Both the position numbers and the translations under genes were made by a program. Below, in pieces: positions 46,019-62,206 of a stretch of DNA of 64,000 nt; the stretch's first letter is position 1; every line of letters begins with the position of its first letter. The stretch is from Mycolicibacterium pulveris. Its GTDB lineage: Bacteria > Actinomycetota > Actinomycetes > Mycobacteriales > Mycobacteriaceae. Location of the stretch: NCBI RefSeq assembly GCF_010725725.1, contig NZ_AP022599.1, positions 2,604,001 through 2,668,000 of the forward strand, given 5' to 3'. The notes below the pieces were generated by a model, which searched no databases, was not told the DNA's origin, and worked only from the letters and a program-made list of their open reading frames with translations.

Positions 46019-46041
<23 letters not shown>
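45079..46041 (+). CDS. ubiA: Decaprenyl-phosphate phosphoribosyltransferase (DPPR synthase)
   Basis: A 320-residue UbiA-superfamily prenyl-phosphate transferase with about nine helices. The first Asp-rich motif is NDARDVEADRAHPTKRYRPI (NDxxDxxxD, Mg2+/PRPP site), and the second conserved region is around GKRYAELQLAE. It matches Rv3806c. It adds 5-phosphoribose from PRPP to decaprenyl phosphate, the first committed step to decaprenyl-phosphoryl-arabinose. A cytosolic N-terminus of about 35 residues precedes the first helix. It has an ATGA overlap upstream and a 23-bp overlap with the next gene. Confidence 0.96.
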
Positions 46042-49211
<3,170 letters not shown>

Positions 49212-49238
49212 GGAGTGACCAGGCACGATACCTGCTAA

Positions 49239-50411
<1,173 letters not shown>

Positions 50412-50436
50412 CGCGGCGGCTTCGGCAACACGCAGT

Positions 50437-50471
50437 TGACGGCGGCGATCCCGGGCGGGTCGCCGCCGTCA
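50437..50471 (+). terminator. Hairpin terminator after fbpA
   Basis: TGACGGCGGCGA (50437-50448) and TCGCCGCCGTCA (50460-50471) form a perfect 12-bp GC-rich stem with an 11-base loop, 25 bp after the stop codon. There is no U-tract. Confidence 0.75.
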
Positions 50472-50553
50472 GCCATTTCGGGCGGGTCCGCCGGGTTGGT
50501 GTGATTGACTACCTCGCGCGGGGACATCAGACGATCGTGAGGTGGCGTAGTTG

Positions 50554-51441
50554 ATGCGTGGATTGTTCCGAGGACTCCTGACGGCGGCGCTGACACTGGG
50601 CATGTGGACCGCCGGTACCTCCGCGGCACCGGACGCCAGAGCCGATGTCGAGATGCTGATGGTGCCGTCGGCGGCGATGGGTCGCGATATCCCGGTCTCG
50701 TTCCTGGCAGGCGGCCCGCACGCCGTGGTCCTGCTCGACGCCTTCAACGCCGCGCCCGACGTGAGCAACTGGGTGACGGCAGGCAACGCCATGAACACCC
50801 TGGCGGGCCAGGGCATCTCGGTGGTCGCTCCGGCCGGCGGCGCGTGGAGCATGTACACCAACTGGGAGCTGGACGGCAGCAAGCAGTGGGAGACGTTCCT
50901 GGCCGATGAGCTACCGAACTGGCTGGCCGCCAACAAGGGCCTCGCGCCAAGCGGACACGGCATCGTCGGCGCCGCCCAAGGGGGCTACGGCGCGATGGCG
51001 ATGGCCACGTTCCATCCGGACCGTTACCGCTTCGCCGGTTCCTTGTCGGGCTTTCTGACCCCGGAACGGACCGGCGTCGACGGCGCGATCACCGCCGGCC
51101 TGGCGCAGTACGGCGGCGTCGAAACCCGCAACATGTGGGGCTTGCCACAGTTGGGCCGGTGGAAGTGGCATTCGCCAAACGCGCACGTGCAGCTGCTCGC
51201 CGACAACAACACCCGGCTGTGGGTGTTCAGCCCACCTGCCGGTGGATGCACCGATCCGGCCGCGATGATCGGCTACTGCGACATCGCGCAGGGCACCAAC
51301 CGCGAGTTCTACCAGCACTATCGCTCGGTGGGCGGCAAGAACGGGCACTTCGACTTCCCGACCTCCGGCAACCACGACTGGGGCAACTGGAGCGCACAGC
51401 TGGCCGCGATGACCGGCGAATTGGTCACCACGATCAGGTAG
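50554..51441 (+). CDS. mpt51: MPT51/FbpD, non-catalytic antigen 85 paralogue
   Basis: A 295-residue secreted protein with a signal peptide to about Ala30 (TSAAPDARA) and an alpha/beta-hydrolase fold. The nucleophile elbow is GAAQGGYGAM, so the catalytic serine is an alanine. WSMYTNWELDGSKQWETFL and NNTRLWVFSPPAGGC are typical of MPT51 (Rv3803c). It binds matrix and host proteins but is not expected to transfer mycolates. ATG at 50554 is preferred over an adjoining TTG. Confidence 0.93.
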   Translation: MRGLFRGLLTAALTLGMWTAGTSAAPDARADVEMLMVPSAAMGRDIPVSFLAGGPHAVVLLDAFNAAPDVSNWVTAGNAMNTLAGQGISVVAPAGGAWSMYTNWELDGSKQWETFLADELPNWLAANKGLAPSGHGIVGAAQGGYGAMAMATFHPDRYRFAGSLSGFLTPERTGVDGAITAGLAQYGGVETRNMWGLPQLGRWKWHSPNAHVQLLADNNTRLWVFSPPAGGCTDPAAMIGYCDIAQGTNREFYQHYRSVGGKNGHFDFPTSGNHDWGNWSAQLAAMTGELVTTIR

Positions 51442-51496
51442 CCGAACGTTGCCGCGGCTGCCGGGTGCCGCCCGAATCAGCCGGTACCTTGGAGGC

Positions 51497-51961
51497 GTGC
51501 AGCAAGCGGGATGGCGGACAGTGGGCGCAGCCCAGGTGCTTCTGGCGTCCGCGACCGTGTTGATGACCGGATGTTCGGGTGACGGCGTGCTCGCTCTCAG
51601 CCAGCCGGACCCGGAGACCGCGACGGTGCACGGCCACGCCGGTACCGCAGCGCCCGGCCCGCCCGCCGCGGGTGGCAAATCCAACGCCCTGGTCGTGACC
51701 GAACGGCAACGCGCCTACCTCGACGCGCTGACCGCCGCGGGGGTGAAACCCTCCAGCGACCTGATGGCGTTGAACATCGGCTCCTATGTGTGCCAGGCGC
51801 GCGCGGCCAAGCACGGCGAGCAGGCGGTGTGGGACATCGTCCATCCGCTGGTGCGCAGCGACGCCGGCAGCGACCAGTTGGCCGCGACACCACCGTCGGC
51901 CGCGGAGATCGACGCGGCCACCGCCGACTACATTCGCATCGCGACACAACGACTCTGCTAG
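51497..51961 (+). CDS. DUF732-type lipoprotein
   Basis: A 154-residue putative lipoprotein with lipobox LMTGCSGD (Cys about residue 26) and a DUF732-like C-terminal domain (TERQRAYLDALTAAGVKPSS, ALNIGSYVCQARAAKHGEQ, ADYIRIATQRLC) with a conserved Cys pair. GTG at 51497 has GGAGG too close; a GTG at 51521 is possible and would still keep a signal peptide. It is 18 bp before the cutinase-like gene and likely co-transcribed. Function unknown. Confidence 0.75.
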   Translation: MQQAGWRTVGAAQVLLASATVLMTGCSGDGVLALSQPDPETATVHGHAGTAAPGPPAAGGKSNALVVTERQRAYLDALTAAGVKPSSDLMALNIGSYVCQARAAKHGEQAVWDIVHPLVRSDAGSDQLAATPPSAAEIDAATADYIRIATQRLC

Positions 51962-51979
51962 CGGGAGCCCGAAACATCC

Positions 51980-52987
51980 ATGGCCAAGACCAATCGGCGG
52001 AAACGCCATCGCATCCTCGCGCTCGTCGCGGCCGGGGCGGTGGCGCTTGTGGTGGTGCTGGTCGCCGTCCTGGTGTGGGTATGGCAGCGCGCGCCGGAGA
52101 TACCGCCGGGCGCCGTGCCGCCCACCACGGCGCCGCCGGGTGTGGTGGTGCCGCCGAAGAAGCCGCGCCCGGAGTTTCAGGACGCCAGCTGCCCGGACGT
52201 CCAGCTGATCTCGATTCCCGGCACCTGGGAGTCCTCACCGCAGATGGACCCCTTCAACCCGGCGCAGTTCCCGATGGCGTTGCTGCTCAACGTGACCAAC
52301 CCGATCCGCGCCGAGTTCGACCCGGGCCGCGTCGAGGTGTACACCGTGCCCTACACGGCGCAGTTCCACAACCCGTTCTCGTCGGACAACCAGATGTCCT
52401 ACAACGACAGCCGCGCCGAGGGTTTTCACAACACCGTGAAGGCCATGGCCGACATGAACGAGCGCTGCCCGCTGACCAGCTACGTGCTGATCGGGTTCTC
52501 GCAGGGCGCGGTGATCGCCGGTGACATCGCCAGCGACGTCGGCAACGGCCGCGGGCCGGTCGACGAGGACCTGGTGCTCGGGGTGGCCTTGATCGCCGAC
52601 GGCCGCCGCCAGACCGGCGTCGGCCAGGACGTCGGCCCCAGTCCTGGAGGGGTAGGCGCCGAGATCACCCTCGACGAGATCCCGTTGCTCAACGAGTTCG
52701 GCCTGGACATGACGGGACCTCGCCCCGGCGGGTTCGGTCTGCTCAACGACCGCACCTACGAGATCTGCGCGCACGGCGACCTGATCTGCTCGGCACCGAA
52801 GTCGGCGTTCAACATCACCCAGCTGCCCAAGACGCTGGAAGTGCTCAGCGGCGGGGCCGGGCAGCCCATCCACGCGATGTACGCCTCACCGGAGTATTGG
52901 AACGTCAACGGCATGTCCTCCACGCAGTGGACCCTGAATTGGGCGCGGGATGTGATCGATAACGCTCCGCACCCGAAACATGGCTGA
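51980..52987 (+). CDS. culp6: Cutinase-like serine esterase, Rv3802c type (mycolate metabolism)
   Basis: A 335-residue protein with one N-terminal transmembrane anchor (about 12-36), a Pro-rich linker and a cutinase domain (about 70-330). It has nucleophile [19 protein letters not shown] with the catalytic Asp between the disulfide cysteines, and the His in [14 protein letters not shown]. The Rv3802c counterpart is an essential phospholipase/thioesterase that tunes mycolic acid levels and sits as here beside fadD32-pks13-accD4. Between its stop and fadD32 lie 206 bp of regulatory DNA. Confidence 0.92.
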   Translation: MAKTNRRKRHRILALVAAGAVALVVVLVAVLVWVWQRAPEIPPGAVPPTTAPPGVVVPPKKPRPEFQDASCPDVQLISIPGTWESSPQMDPFNPAQFPMALLLNVTNPIRAEFDPGRVEVYTVPYTAQFHNPFSSDNQMSYNDSRAEGFHNTVKAMADMNERCPLTSYVLIGFSQGAVIAGDIASDVGNGRGPVDEDLVLGVALIADGRRQTGVGQDVGPSPGGVGAEITLDEIPLLNEFGLDMTGPRPGGFGLLNDRTYEICAHGDLICSAPKSAFNITQLPKTLEVLSGGAGQPIHAMYASPEYWNVNGMSSTQWTLNWARDVIDNAPHPKHG

Positions 52988-53193
52988 CCTGTGACCGGAC
53001 GGATTTGGCGAGGGACAGGCGAACGCCTAACATTAAGAAATAACTAAGACCAGCAAGCGTCGGCACGCCGGAACACGCACCTCAGAGCGCCCACGTGACG
53101 CGGGCCAGCACCCGCTACGATCTGAGGGTTTGGGGTCGCGTGGGCGGGCGTGATCAAGGCGCCGATGCGAGTGGTTCTTGACAGGAGTAAGAG

Positions 53194-55083
53194 ATGGCCT
53201 TCCACAACCCGTTCATCAAAGACGGACTGATCAAGTTTCCGGACAACGGCAGCTTGGTCAAGCACGTCGAACGATGGGCGAAGGTGCGTGGGGACAAGCT
53301 CGCCTACCGGTTCCTGGACTTCTCCGTCGAGCGCGACGGTGTCGCGCGCGATCTGCACTGGGCCGACTTCGGCGCCCGTAACCGCGCCGTCGGCGCGCGA
53401 CTCCAGCAGGTCACCCAGCCCGGTGACCGGGTCGCGATTCTGTGCCCGCAGAATCTGGAATATCTCGTCGCGTTCTTCGGCACGCTGTACTCGGGCCGCA
53501 TCGCCGTGCCGCTGTTCGACCCGAACGAGCCGGGTCACGTGGGCCGCCTGCACGCCGTGCTCGACGACTGCGAGCCGTCGGCGATCCTGACCACCACCGA
53601 GGCCGCCGAGGGGGTACGTAAGTTCTTCCGCACCCGGCCCGCCAACCAACGTCCGCGCGTCATCGCCGTCGACGCGGTGCCCGACGAGGTCGGCGCCACC
53701 TGGGAGGTCACCCCCGTCGACGAGCACACGATCGCCTACCTGCAGTACACCTCGGGCTCGACACGCATCCCGACCGGGGTGCAGATCACCCACCTGAACC
53801 TGGCCACCAACGTGGTTCAGGTGATCGAGGCGCTGGAAGGTGAGGAGGGCGACCGCGGCGTCTCCTGGCTGCCGTTCTTCCACGACATGGGGCTGATCAC
53901 CGTGCTGCTGTCGCCGATGATCGGCCACTACGTCACGTTCATGACGCCGGCCGCGTTCGTGCGCCGCCCCGGCCGCTGGATCCGCGAACTCGCCCGCAAG
54001 GAGGGCGACACCGGCGGCACCATCTCGGTGGCGCCGAACTTCGCGTTCGACCACGCCGCGGCCCGCGGGGTGCCGAAAGAGGGCGAGCCGCCGCTGGACC
54101 TGTCCAACGTCAAGTGCATCCTCAACGGCAGCGAGCCGATCTCGGCCGCCACCGTGCGGCGGTTCAACGAGGCGTTCGGCCCGTTCGGGTTCCAGCCCAA
54201 GGCGATCAAGCCCTCCTACGGCCTGGCCGAGGCGACCCTGTTCGTGTCAACCACGCCGATGGACGCCGAACCGACCATCACCCATGTCGACCGCGACGAG
54301 CTGAACAACCACCGCTTCGTCGAGGTGCCCGCGGACTCGCCGAAGGCCGTGGCACAGGCCGGCGCGGGCAAGATCGGCCTGGCCGAATGGGCTGTCATCG
54401 TCGACAACGACACCGCCACCGAACTTCCCGACGGTCAGATCGGCGAGGTGTGGATCAGCGGCCAGAACATGGGCACCGGGTATTGGGGCAAGCCCGAGGA
54501 GACGGTGGCCACGTTCCAGAACATCCTGAAGTCGCGCACCAACCCGTCGCATGCCGAAGGGGCCCCCGACGACGCCACCTGGGTGCGCACCGGCGACCTC
54601 GGTGCCTACTACAACGGTGAGCTCTACATCACCGGGCGCACAAAGGATCTGGTGATCATCGACGGGCGCAACCACTACCCGCAGGACCTCGAGTACTCGG
54701 CGCAGGAAGCGACCAAGGCGCTGCGCACCGGGTTCGTCGCCGCGTTCTCGGTGCCGGCGAACCAGCTGCCCGACGAGGTGTTCGAGAACGCCCACTCCGG
54801 TCTCAAGCGCGACCCCGACGACACCTCGGAGCAGTTGGTGATCGTCGGCGAGCGCGCCCCGGGTGCGCACAAGCTCGACATGGGCCCGATCGCCGACGAC
54901 ATCCGCGCCGCGATCGCCGTGCGCCACGGTGTCACGGTGCGCGACGTGCTGCTGACGGCGGCGGGCGCCATTCCGCGCACCTCCAGCGGCAAGATCGGCA
55001 GGCGCGCCTGCCGCGCCGCCTATCTGGACGGCAGCCTGCGCAGCGGCAAGATCCCCAACGCCTTCCCCGACGAAACCGACTGA
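53194..55083 (+). CDS. fadD32: FadD32, long-chain fatty acyl-AMP ligase
   Basis: A 629-residue FAAL. It has [20 protein letters not shown] (AMP/P-loop motif from residue 185), [45 protein letters not shown] and a C-terminal [16 protein letters not shown] lysine region ([10 protein letters not shown]). The FAAL-specific insertion lies after about residue 345. It activates C50-60 meromycolic acids as acyl-AMP and loads them on the N-terminal ACP of Pks13. AGGAGTAAGAG precedes the ATG. It is 19 bp before pks13 in one operon. Confidence 0.97.
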   Translation: MAFHNPFIKDGLIKFPDNGSLVKHVERWAKVRGDKLAYRFLDFSVERDGVARDLHWADFGARNRAVGARLQQVTQPGDRVAILCPQNLEYLVAFFGTLYSGRIAVPLFDPNEPGHVGRLHAVLDDCEPSAILTTTEAAEGVRKFFRTRPANQRPRVIAVDAVPDEVGATWEVTPVDEHTIAYLQYTSGSTRIPTGVQITHLNLATNVVQVIEALEGEEGDRGVSWLPFFHDMGLITVLLSPMIGHYVTFMTPAAFVRRPGRWIRELARKEGDTGGTISVAPNFAFDHAAARGVPKEGEPPLDLSNVKCILNGSEPISAATVRRFNEAFGPFGFQPKAIKPSYGLAEATLFVSTTPMDAEPTITHVDRDELNNHRFVEVPADSPKAVAQAGAGKIGLAEWAVIVDNDTATELPDGQIGEVWISGQNMGTGYWGKPEETVATFQNILKSRTNPSHAEGAPDDATWVRTGDLGAYYNGELYITGRTKDLVIIDGRNHYPQDLEYSAQEATKALRTGFVAAFSVPANQLPDEVFENAHSGLKRDPDDTSEQLVIVGERAPGAHKLDMGPIADDIRAAIAVRHGVTVRDVLLTAAGAIPRTSSGKIGRRACRAAYLDGSLRSGKIPNAFPDETD

Positions 55084-55102
55084 CGGCTGACTTCCGCTGA
55101 AC

Positions 55103-58100
55103 ATGGCTGATACACAAGACGACTCGCAGCAACCCGAGATGCCGTCCGGCGACGACATCCAACTCGCGCCCGAGAAGCCGCTGAACGCACCAAAAACCGA
55201 CATGACGGTGGCCGAGATGCGCACCTGGCTGCGCAACTGGATCGCCAACGCCACCGGCCAGTCGCCGGACGCGATCAACGACTCCACCCCGATGGTGGAG
55301 CTGGGGTTGTCGTCGCGCGACGCGGTCGCGATGGCCAGCGACATCGAGGATCTCACCGGTGTCACGCTGACCGCGACGGTGGCGTTCCGGCATCCGACGA
55401 TCGAGTCGTTGGCGACGGTGATCATCGAGGGCGAGCCCGAGCCGGCCGAGGGCTCCGACGACGAGGACTGGACCCGCGATGTCGACGAGGACGTCGCCAA
55501 CATCGCCATCGTCGGCATCGCCACCCGGTTCCCCGGCGATATGAACACCCCGGAGGAGACGTGGCAGGCGCTGCTGGAGGGCCGCGACGCGATCACCGAC
55601 CTGCCCGAGGGCCGCTGGGAGGAGTTCCTCGGCGAACCGCGCATCGCCGAACGCGTGGCCAAGGCGCGCACCCGCGGCGGCTACCTGTCCGACATCAAGG
55701 GCTTTGACGCCGAGTTCTTCGCGCTGTCGAAGATGGAGGCCGACAACATCGATCCGCAGCAGCGGATGGCGCTCGAATTGACCTGGGAGGCACTCGAACA
55801 CGCCCGCATCCCGGCGTCGAGCCTGCGCGGGGCGAATGTCGGCGTCTACATTGGCAGCTCGCTGAACGACTACAGCTTCCTGGCGATGTCGGACCCGTCG
55901 GTCGCGCACCCGTACGCGATCACCGGCACGGCCAGCTCGATCATCGCCAACCGGGTGTCGTACTTCTACGACTTCCGCGGCCCGTCGGTGGCCGTCGACA
56001 CGGCGTGCTCGAGCTCGCTGGTCGCCGCGCACCAGGGGGTGCAGGCGCTGCGCTCGGGCGAGGCCGACGTCGCGATCGTCGGCGGCGTGAACGCGTTGAT
56101 CACGCCGCTGGTCACCGTCGGTTTCGACGAGGTCGGCGGGGTGCTGGCGCCGGACGGCCGGATCAAGTCGTTCTCCGCCGATGCCGACGGCTACGCCCGC
56201 TCCGAGGGCGGCGGCATGCTGGTGCTCAAGCGGCTCGGCGACGCGCGCCGCGACGGCGACGACATCATCGCCGTCATCGCGGGCAGCGCCGTCAACCACG
56301 ACGGGCGGTCCAACGGCCTGCTCGCGCCGAACCCGGACGCCCAGGCCGAGGTGCTGCGCAAGGCGTACAAGGACGCGGGGATCAACCCGCGCGACGTCGA
56401 CTACATCGAGGCGCACGGCACCGGCACCATCCTCGGCGACCCGATCGAGGCCGACGCGCTGGGACGTGTCGTCGGCCGGGGTCGCACCGCCGACAAGCCC
56501 GCACTGCTGGGCGCGGTGAAATCCAATGTGGGACACCTGGAGTCCGCCGCGGGCGCGGCCAGCCTGGCCAAGATGGCGCTGGCGTTGCGCAACAACAAGA
56601 TTCCGCCGTCGATCAACTACGCCGGGCCCAACCCCTACATCGACTTCGACGGGGTGCACCTGAAGGTGGCCGACACCGTCACCGACTGGCCCCGCTACAG
56701 TGGGCGCGCCATCACCGGGGTGTCCGGGTTCGGCTTCGGCGGCGCCAACGCGCACCTGGTGCTGCGCGAGGTGCTGCCGTCCGATCTCGTTGAGCCCGAA
56801 CCCAAGCCGGAACCCGAACCCGAGAAGCCGAAGCCGTCGGAGGCCAACGCCGTCTATGTGGGCGGGGTCCGGATGGACGAGTACGGAGAGTTCATCGATG
56901 ATGACGACGATGACGCTCTGGACCGACCGGCGCAGGCCGCCGATGACGAGCCGGAACTGCCCGGGCTGACCGACGAGGCGCTGCGGTTGCTCGCGGTCGC
57001 GCGCGAAGAACTCGAGTCCGGCGAGCAGCCGACCCCGATTGTGCCACTGGCTGTCTCGGGCTTTTTGACCTCGCGGAAGAAGGCCACCGCCGCGGAACTG
57101 GCCGACTGGATCGACAGCCCGGAAGGACGCGCGTCGTCCCTGGAGTCGATCGGCCGCGCGCTGTCGCGGCGCAACCACGGCCGGTCGCGCGCGGTGGTGC
57201 TGGCCCGCGACCACGACGAGGCCGTCAAGGGGCTGCGCGCCGTGGCCGAGGGCAAGCAGAACCCCAACGTGTACAGCGCCGACGGGCCCGTCACCAACGG
57301 ACCGGTCTGGGTGCTGGCCGGATTCGGTGCCCAGCACCGCAAGATGGCCAAGAGCCTGTACCTGCGCAACGACGTGTTCGCCGAGTGGATCAACAAGGTC
57401 GACGCCTACGTGCAGGACGAGCGTGGCTACTCGATCGTGGAGCTGATCCTCGACGATTCACAGGACTACGGCATCGAGACCACGCAGATCACCATCTTCG
57501 CGATCCAGATCGCGCTCGGCGAGTTGCTCAAGCATCACGGTGCGAAACCCGCTGCGGTGGTGGGCCAGTCGCTCGGTGAGGCCGCCGCGGCGTACTTCGC
57601 CGGCGGTCTCTCGCTCGAGGACGCCACCCGCACCATCTGCTCGCGCTCGCATCTGATGGGCGAGGGCGAGGCCATGCTGTTCGGCGAGTGGATCCGGTTG
57701 ATGGCCCTGGTCGAGTACTCGGCGGAGGAGATCGAGACGGTGTTCGCCGATTTCTCCGACCTCGAGGTGTGCGTGTACGCCGCGCCCACCCAGACCGTGA
57801 TCGGCGGTCCGCCCGAGCAGGTCGACGCGATCATCGCCCGCGCCGAGTCCGAGGGCAAGTTCGCCCGCAAGTTTCAGACCAAGGGCGCCAGCCACACCTC
57901 GCAGATGGATCCGCTGCTCGGTGAGTTGGCCGCCGAACTCGTCGGCATCCAGCCGCATCCGATCCAGATCGGTTACTTCTCGACGGTGCACGAGGGCAAG
58001 TACTTCCGGCCCGGCGAGGTGCTTCACGATGTGGACTACTGGAAGAAGGGGCTGCGGCACAGCGTCTACTTCACCCACGGCATCCGCAACGCCGTCGACA

Positions 58101-60547
58101 ACGGCCACACCACGTTCCTCGAGCTCGCGCCGAACCCGGTCGCGCTCATGCAGGTCGGCCTCACGACGGCGGCGGCCGGTCTGCACGACGCCCAGCTGAT
58201 CGCGACGCTGGCGCGCAAGCAGGACGAGGTCGACTCAATGGTCGCCGCGATGGCCCAGCTGTACGTGCACGGTCACGACCTGGACATCTGGACCCTGTTT
58301 CCCCGGCGGTCCACCGGGGCTGAGTACGCCAACATTCCGCCCACCCGGTTCCGGCGCAAGCCGCACTGGCTGGAGGCGCGGTTCACCGGCGACAGCTCGA
58401 TGATCATGCCGGGCAACCACGTCGCGATGCCCGACGGACGCCACGTCTGGGAGTTCTCGCCCAAGGGCGAGGCGGATCTGGCGGCGCTGGTGAAAGCCGC
58501 TGCCGCGCAGGTTCTTCCGGACGCCAAACTGGTCGCGTCCGAACAGCGTGCGGTGCCCGGGGAGGGCGCCCGGCTGGTGACCACGCTGACCCGCCATCCC
58601 GGAGGGGCCAGCGTGCAGGTGCACGCGCGCATCGACGAGTCGTTCACGCTGGTGTACGACGCGGTGGTCAGCCGCGACGGCGCGGTCGGCGCGCTGCCGG
58701 TGGCGGTGGCCACGGGTGCGACTGTTGGTGCCGGCCAGGTCCTTGCGGAAGAGACTGCTTCACCCGACGTCGCCGCTGACGCGGCTCCGGCGATCCTGCA
58801 GGACAACCTGACCGCGGGCGCGGGACTGGCCGCCGGCTTCGCCAAGTGGTCGCCGGACTCCGGTGAGACCATCCACGACCGGCTGGGCGCGATCGTCGGC
58901 GGCGCCATGGGCTACGAGCCCGAGGACCTGCCCTGGGAGGTGCCGCTGATCGAGCTCGGGCTGGACTCGCTGATGGCCGTGCGGATCAAGAACCGCGTCG
59001 AGTACGACTTCGACCTGCCGCCGATCCAGCTGACCGCGGTGCGCGACGCCAACCTGTACGCGGTCGAGAAGCTGATCCAGTACGCGATCGAACACCGCGA
59101 CGAGGTCGACCAGCTCGCCGAGCACCAGAAGGCCCAGACCGCCGAGGAGATCGCCGCCGAGCAGGCCGAGTTGATGGGCGGCGCGACGACCGTCGCCGAG
59201 CTCGAGCAGGTGCTGGCCGAGAAGACCGGCGTCGCCTCGGAGGTGACCAGCGCGGGCACGGCGACGGAATCGGATATCCCGGCGCCGCCAACCGATCCGA
59301 GCGGCCCGAACATCCCGCCGCCACCGACGGATCCGTCCGGTCCGGCGGTCCCGCCGCCGCCGACGGACCCCAGCGGACCCCAGGGTGACGGCCCGTCGCA
59401 GTCGGCCGTCGCGGCCGCCACCAAGGTGCTCACCCAGGAGGCGGTCACCGAAGCGCTGGGCGCCGACGTGCCGCCCCGCGACGCCGCCGAACGCGTCACG
59501 TTCGCGACGTGGGCGATCGTCACGGGCAAGTCGCCGGGCGGCATCTTCAACGAGCTGCCCGCCATCGACGACGCGACCGCGACCAAGATCGCCGAGCGGC
59601 TGACCGAACGCGTCGACGAAGGCACGATCACCGTCGACGACGTCCGCGCCGCCAAGACCATCGAGGAGCTGTCCACCACCGTCCGGGAGTACCTCGAGGG
59701 CGGCAAGGTCGACGGGTTCGTGCGGACCCTGCGCGCGCCGAAGGAGGGTTCGGACCGCGTCCCGGTGTTCGTGTTCCACGCCGCGGGCGGATCTACGGTG
59801 GTCTACGAGCCGCTGCTGAAGCGGCTGCCGCCGGACACCCCGATGTACGGCATAGAGCGGGTGGAGGGCTCGATCGAGGAACGCGCCCGCGAATACGTGC
59901 CGAAACTGTTGGAGCTCAACGGGGACAAACCGTTCATGCTGGCCGGCTGGTCGCTGGGCGGGGTGCTGGCTTACGCGTGTGCGATCGGGCTCAAGGAGGC
60001 CGGCGCCGACGTCCGCTTCGTCGGGCTGATCGACGCGGTGCGCCCGGGCGAGGAGATCCCGCAGACCAAGGAAGAGACCCGCGCCCGCTGGGATCGCTAC
60101 GCCCGCTTCGCCGAGCGCACCTTCAACGTCGAGATCCCCGAGATCCCCTACGAGGAACTCGAGAAGCTCGACGACGAGGGCCAGGTGCGGTTCGTCCTGG
60201 AGGCGGTCAGGCAGAGCGGGGTGCAGATCCCCGGCGGCATCATCGAGCATCAGCGCACGTCGTACCTGGATCAGCGGGCCATCGACACCGCCGAGATCCG
60301 GCCCTACGACGGCAAGGTGACGCTGTACATGGCCGACCGCTACCACGACGACGCCATCTACTTCGAGCCGCGCTACGCGACCCGGCAGCCCGACGGCGGC
60401 TGGGGCGAGTTCGTTTCCGACCTGGAGGTCGTGCCCATCGGGGGCGAGCACATCCAGGCGATCGACGAGCCGTACATTGCGAAGGTCGGCGCACACATGA
60501 GCGAGGCGATCAGCCGCATCGAGTCTGAGGAGAAGCAGGCCAAGTGA
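55103..60547 (+). CDS. pks13: Polyketide synthase 13, mycolic acid condensase
   Basis: A 1814-residue multidomain enzyme. The N-ACP (about 35-115) has phosphopantetheine site Ser71 ([11 protein letters not shown]). The ketosynthase (about 130-560) has Cys302 in [12 protein letters not shown] and [16 protein letters not shown]. The acyltransferase (about 720-1040) has Ser823 in [11 protein letters not shown]. The C-ACP has Ser1289 ([13 protein letters not shown]), and the thioesterase (about 1545-1810) has Ser1617 in [11 protein letters not shown]. It condenses a meromycolate with a carboxylated acyl chain and transfers the product to trehalose. It is about 80 residues longer than the tuberculosis enzyme, owing partly to an acidic KS-AT linker and a PPPTDPSGP triple repeat before the thioesterase. 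Confidence 0.98.
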   Translation: MADTQDDSQQPEMPSGDDIQLAPEKPLNAPKTDMTVAEMRTWLRNWIANATGQSPDAINDSTPMVELGLSSRDAVAMASDIEDLTGVTLTATVAFRHPTIESLATVIIEGEPEPAEGSDDEDWTRDVDEDVANIAIVGIATRFPGDMNTPEETWQALLEGRDAITDLPEGRWEEFLGEPRIAERVAKARTRGGYLSDIKGFDAEFFALSKMEADNIDPQQRMALELTWEALEHARIPASSLRGANVGVYIGSSLNDYSFLAMSDPSVAHPYAITGTASSIIANRVSYFYDFRGPSVAVDTACSSSLVAAHQGVQALRSGEADVAIVGGVNALITPLVTVGFDEVGGVLAPDGRIKSFSADADGYARSEGGGMLVLKRLGDARRDGDDIIAVIAGSAVNHDGRSNGLLAPNPDAQAEVLRKAYKDAGINPRDVDYIEAHGTGTILGDPIEADALGRVVGRGRTADKPALLGAVKSNVGHLESAAGAASLAKMALALRNNKIPPSINYAGPNPYIDFDGVHLKVADTVTDWPRYSGRAITGVSGFGFGGANAHLVLREVLPSDLVEPEPKPEPEPEKPKPSEANAVYVGGVRMDEYGEFIDDDDDDALDRPAQAADDEPELPGLTDEALRLLAVAREELESGEQPTPIVPLAVSGFLTSRKKATAAELADWIDSPEGRASSLESIGRALSRRNHGRSRAVVLARDHDEAVKGLRAVAEGKQNPNVYSADGPVTNGPVWVLAGFGAQHRKMAKSLYLRNDVFAEWINKVDAYVQDERGYSIVELILDDSQDYGIETTQITIFAIQIALGELLKHHGAKPAAVVGQSLGEAAAAYFAGGLSLEDATRTICSRSHLMGEGEAMLFGEWIRLMALVEYSAEEIETVFADFSDLEVCVYAAPTQTVIGGPPEQVDAIIARAESEGKFARKFQTKGASHTSQMDPLLGELAAELVGIQPHPIQIGYFSTVHEGKYFRPGEVLHDVDYWKKGLRHSVYFTHGIRNAVDNGHTTFLELAPNPVALMQVGLTTAAAGLHDAQLIATLARKQDEVDSMVAAMAQLYVHGHDLDIWTLFPRRSTGAEYANIPPTRFRRKPHWLEARFTGDSSMIMPGNHVAMPDGRHVWEFSPKGEADLAALVKAAAAQVLPDAKLVASEQRAVPGEGARLVTTLTRHPGGASVQVHARIDESFTLVYDAVVSRDGAVGALPVAVATGATVGAGQVLAEETASPDVAADAAPAILQDNLTAGAGLAAGFAKWSPDSGETIHDRLGAIVGGAMGYEPEDLPWEVPLIELGLDSLMAVRIKNRVEYDFDLPPIQLTAVRDANLYAVEKLIQYAIEHRDEVDQLAEHQKAQTAEEIAAEQAELMGGATTVAELEQVLAEKTGVASEVTSAGTATESDIPAPPTDPSGPNIPPPPTDPSGPAVPPPPTDPSGPQGDGPSQSAVAAATKVLTQEAVTEALGADVPPRDAAERVTFATWAIVTGKSPGGIFNELPAIDDATATKIAERLTERVDEGTITVDDVRAAKTIEELSTTVREYLEGGKVDGFVRTLRAPKEGSDRVPVFVFHAAGGSTVVYEPLLKRLPPDTPMYGIERVEGSIEERAREYVPKLLELNGDKPFMLAGWSLGGVLAYACAIGLKEAGADVRFVGLIDAVRPGEEIPQTKEETRARWDRYARFAERTFNVEIPEIPYEELEKLDDEGQVRFVLEAVRQSGVQIPGGIIEHQRTSYLDQRAIDTAEIRPYDGKVTLYMADRYHDDAIYFEPRYATRQPDGGWGEFVSDLEVVPIGGEHIQAIDEPYIAKVGAHMSEAISRIESEEKQAK

Positions 60548-62118
60548 CCACGGAATCTCTTCCACCCCCTCGCACCAAAACGACCGCCGAACTGCTGGCC
60601 GAGCTGCGCGAAAAGCTGGAGCAGGCCAAGGAACCCGCCGGGGAGAAGGCGATCGCCAAGCGGGCGAAGAAGGGCATTCCGAGCGCCCGCGAGCGCATCC
60701 ACGCGCTGCTCGATCCCGGGAGCTTCCTCGAGATCGGCGCGCTGTGCAAGACGCCGGGCGATCCGAACGCGTTGTTCGGCGACGGCGTTGTGACGGGGCA
60801 CGGCCGGATCAACGGCAGGCCGGTCGGGGTGTTCAGTCACGACCAGACGGTCTTTCAGGGTTCGGTCGGCGAGATGTTCGGCCGCAAGGTCGCCAAGCTG
60901 ATGGAGTGGGTGGCGATGGTCGGCTGCCCGATCATCGGGATCAACGACTCGGCGGGGGCCCGCATCCAGGACGCGGTGACCTCGCTGGCGTGGTACGCCG
61001 AGCTGGGGCGTCGCCACGAGCTGCTGCGCGGTCTGGTTCCCGAGATCTCCATCATCCTCGGCAAATGTGCTGGGGGCGCCGTGTATTCGCCGATCCAGAC
61101 CGACCTCGTGGTGGCGGTGCGCGATCAGGGCTACATGTTCGTCACCGGCCCGGACGTGATCAAGGACGTCACCGGCGAGGACGTGTCGCTCGATGAGCTC
61201 GGCGGGGCCGACGCGCAGGCCCGGTACGGCAACATCCACCAGGTGGTCGAGGACGAGGCCGCAGCGTTCCAGTACGTCCGCGACTACCTGAGCTTCCTGC
61301 CGCCCAACACCTTTGACGACCCACCGATCGTCAACCCCGGCCTGGAGCCCGAAATCACCCCGCACGACTACGAGCTCGACTCGATCGTGCCGGACAGCGA
61401 CAACATGGCCTACGACATGCACGAGATCCTGCTGCGGATCTTCGACGACGGCGACGTGTTCGACGTCGCAGAGCAGCAGGGCCCGGCGATCATCACCGCG
61501 TTCGCCCGTGTCGACGGGCGCCCGGTCGGCGTGATCGCCAACCAGCCGATGCACATGTCCGGCGCGATCGACAACGAGGCGTCGGACAAGGCCGCACGGT
61601 TCATCCGGTTCTGCGACTCCTACAACCTGCCACTGGTTTTCGTGGTGGACACCCCCGGCTTTCTGCCCGGTGTCGCGCAGGAGAAGGGCGGCATCATCAA
61701 GCGCGGCGGCCGGTTCCTCAACGCCGTCGTCGAGGCCGACGTGCCGAAGGTGACGATCACGATCCGCAAGTCCTACGGCGGCGCGTATGCGGTGATGGGC
61801 TCCAAGCAGCTCTCCGCCGACCTGAACTTCGCGTGGCCGACCGCGCGCATCGCGGTGATCGGCGCCGAGGGTGCCGCGCAGCTGATCATGAAGCGGTTCC
61901 CGGACCCGAACACGCCGGAGGCGCAGAAGATTCGGGCCGACTTCATCGAGGGCTACAACCTCAACATGGCCACGCCGTGGATCGCGGCCGAGCGCGGGTT
62001 CATCGACGCGGTGATCCAGCCGCACGAGACCCGGCTGTTGCTGCGTAAGTCACTGAACCTGTTGCGCGACAAGCAGATCACGCGGGTGCAGCGCAAGCAC
62101 GGCCTGACCCCGATCTAA
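60544..62118 (+). CDS. accD4: Acyl-CoA carboxylase beta chain AccD4
   Basis: A 524-residue carboxyltransferase (522 in Rv3799c). The N-terminal half has [20 protein letters not shown] and [17 protein letters not shown]. The C-terminal half has [20 protein letters not shown] and [15 protein letters not shown], the oxyanion-forming Gly-Gly pairs. It works with AccA3 and AccD5 to carboxylate the C24-26 acyl-CoA extender used by Pks13. The GTG start overlaps the pks13 stop (GTGA). A palindromic element 13 bp after the stop may end the transcript. Confidence 0.96.
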   Translation: MTTESLPPPRTKTTAELLAELREKLEQAKEPAGEKAIAKRAKKGIPSARERIHALLDPGSFLEIGALCKTPGDPNALFGDGVVTGHGRINGRPVGVFSHDQTVFQGSVGEMFGRKVAKLMEWVAMVGCPIIGINDSAGARIQDAVTSLAWYAELGRRHELLRGLVPEISIILGKCAGGAVYSPIQTDLVVAVRDQGYMFVTGPDVIKDVTGEDVSLDELGGADAQARYGNIHQVVEDEAAAFQYVRDYLSFLPPNTFDDPPIVNPGLEPEITPHDYELDSIVPDSDNMAYDMHEILLRIFDDGDVFDVAEQQGPAIITAFARVDGRPVGVIANQPMHMSGAIDNEASDKAARFIRFCDSYNLPLVFVVDTPGFLPGVAQEKGGIIKRGGRFLNAVVEADVPKVTITIRKSYGGAYAVMGSKQLSADLNFAWPTARIAVIGAEGAAQLIMKRFPDPNTPEAQKIRADFIEGYNLNMATPWIAAERGFIDAVIQPHETRLLLRKSLNLLRDKQITRVQRKHGLTPI

Positions 62119-62130
62119 GCACCTTCTTGC

Positions 62131-62192
62131 CGCGAGCGTGCGTGTCTGAGGGCGACACGCCGAGGTTTTGCCCGAGTTTACGCACGCTCGCG
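62131..62192 (+). repeat. Palindromic intergenic repeat, copy A
   Basis: This 62-bp element starts GCGAGCGTGCGTGTCTGAGG and ends with the complementary ACGCACGCTCGCG. The ~12-bp terminal inverted repeats enclose GGCGACACGCCG, itself a palindrome. It is nearly identical to the inverted copy at 63134-63195. It lies between the convergent accD4 and metallo-lactamase genes and could act as a bidirectional terminator. Confidence 0.85.
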
Positions 62193-62206
62193 CCGGGGCG
62201 GCGGGC

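Noticed and set aside
50554-51441. Third active mycolyltransferase
   Set aside because: The nucleophile serine is replaced by alanine in GAAQGGYG, so it is the MPT51 type.
54932-57337. 801-codon open frame antisense to fadD32-pks13
   Set aside because: It follows the high-GC third-position shadow of pks13, is rich in Arg/His/Gly/Val without any domain, and the sense strand encodes a fully recognisable enzyme.
58760-60565. 601-codon open frame antisense to the end of pks13
   Set aside because: Same GC-driven shadow; no family resemblance, and it spans the real ACP and thioesterase domains.
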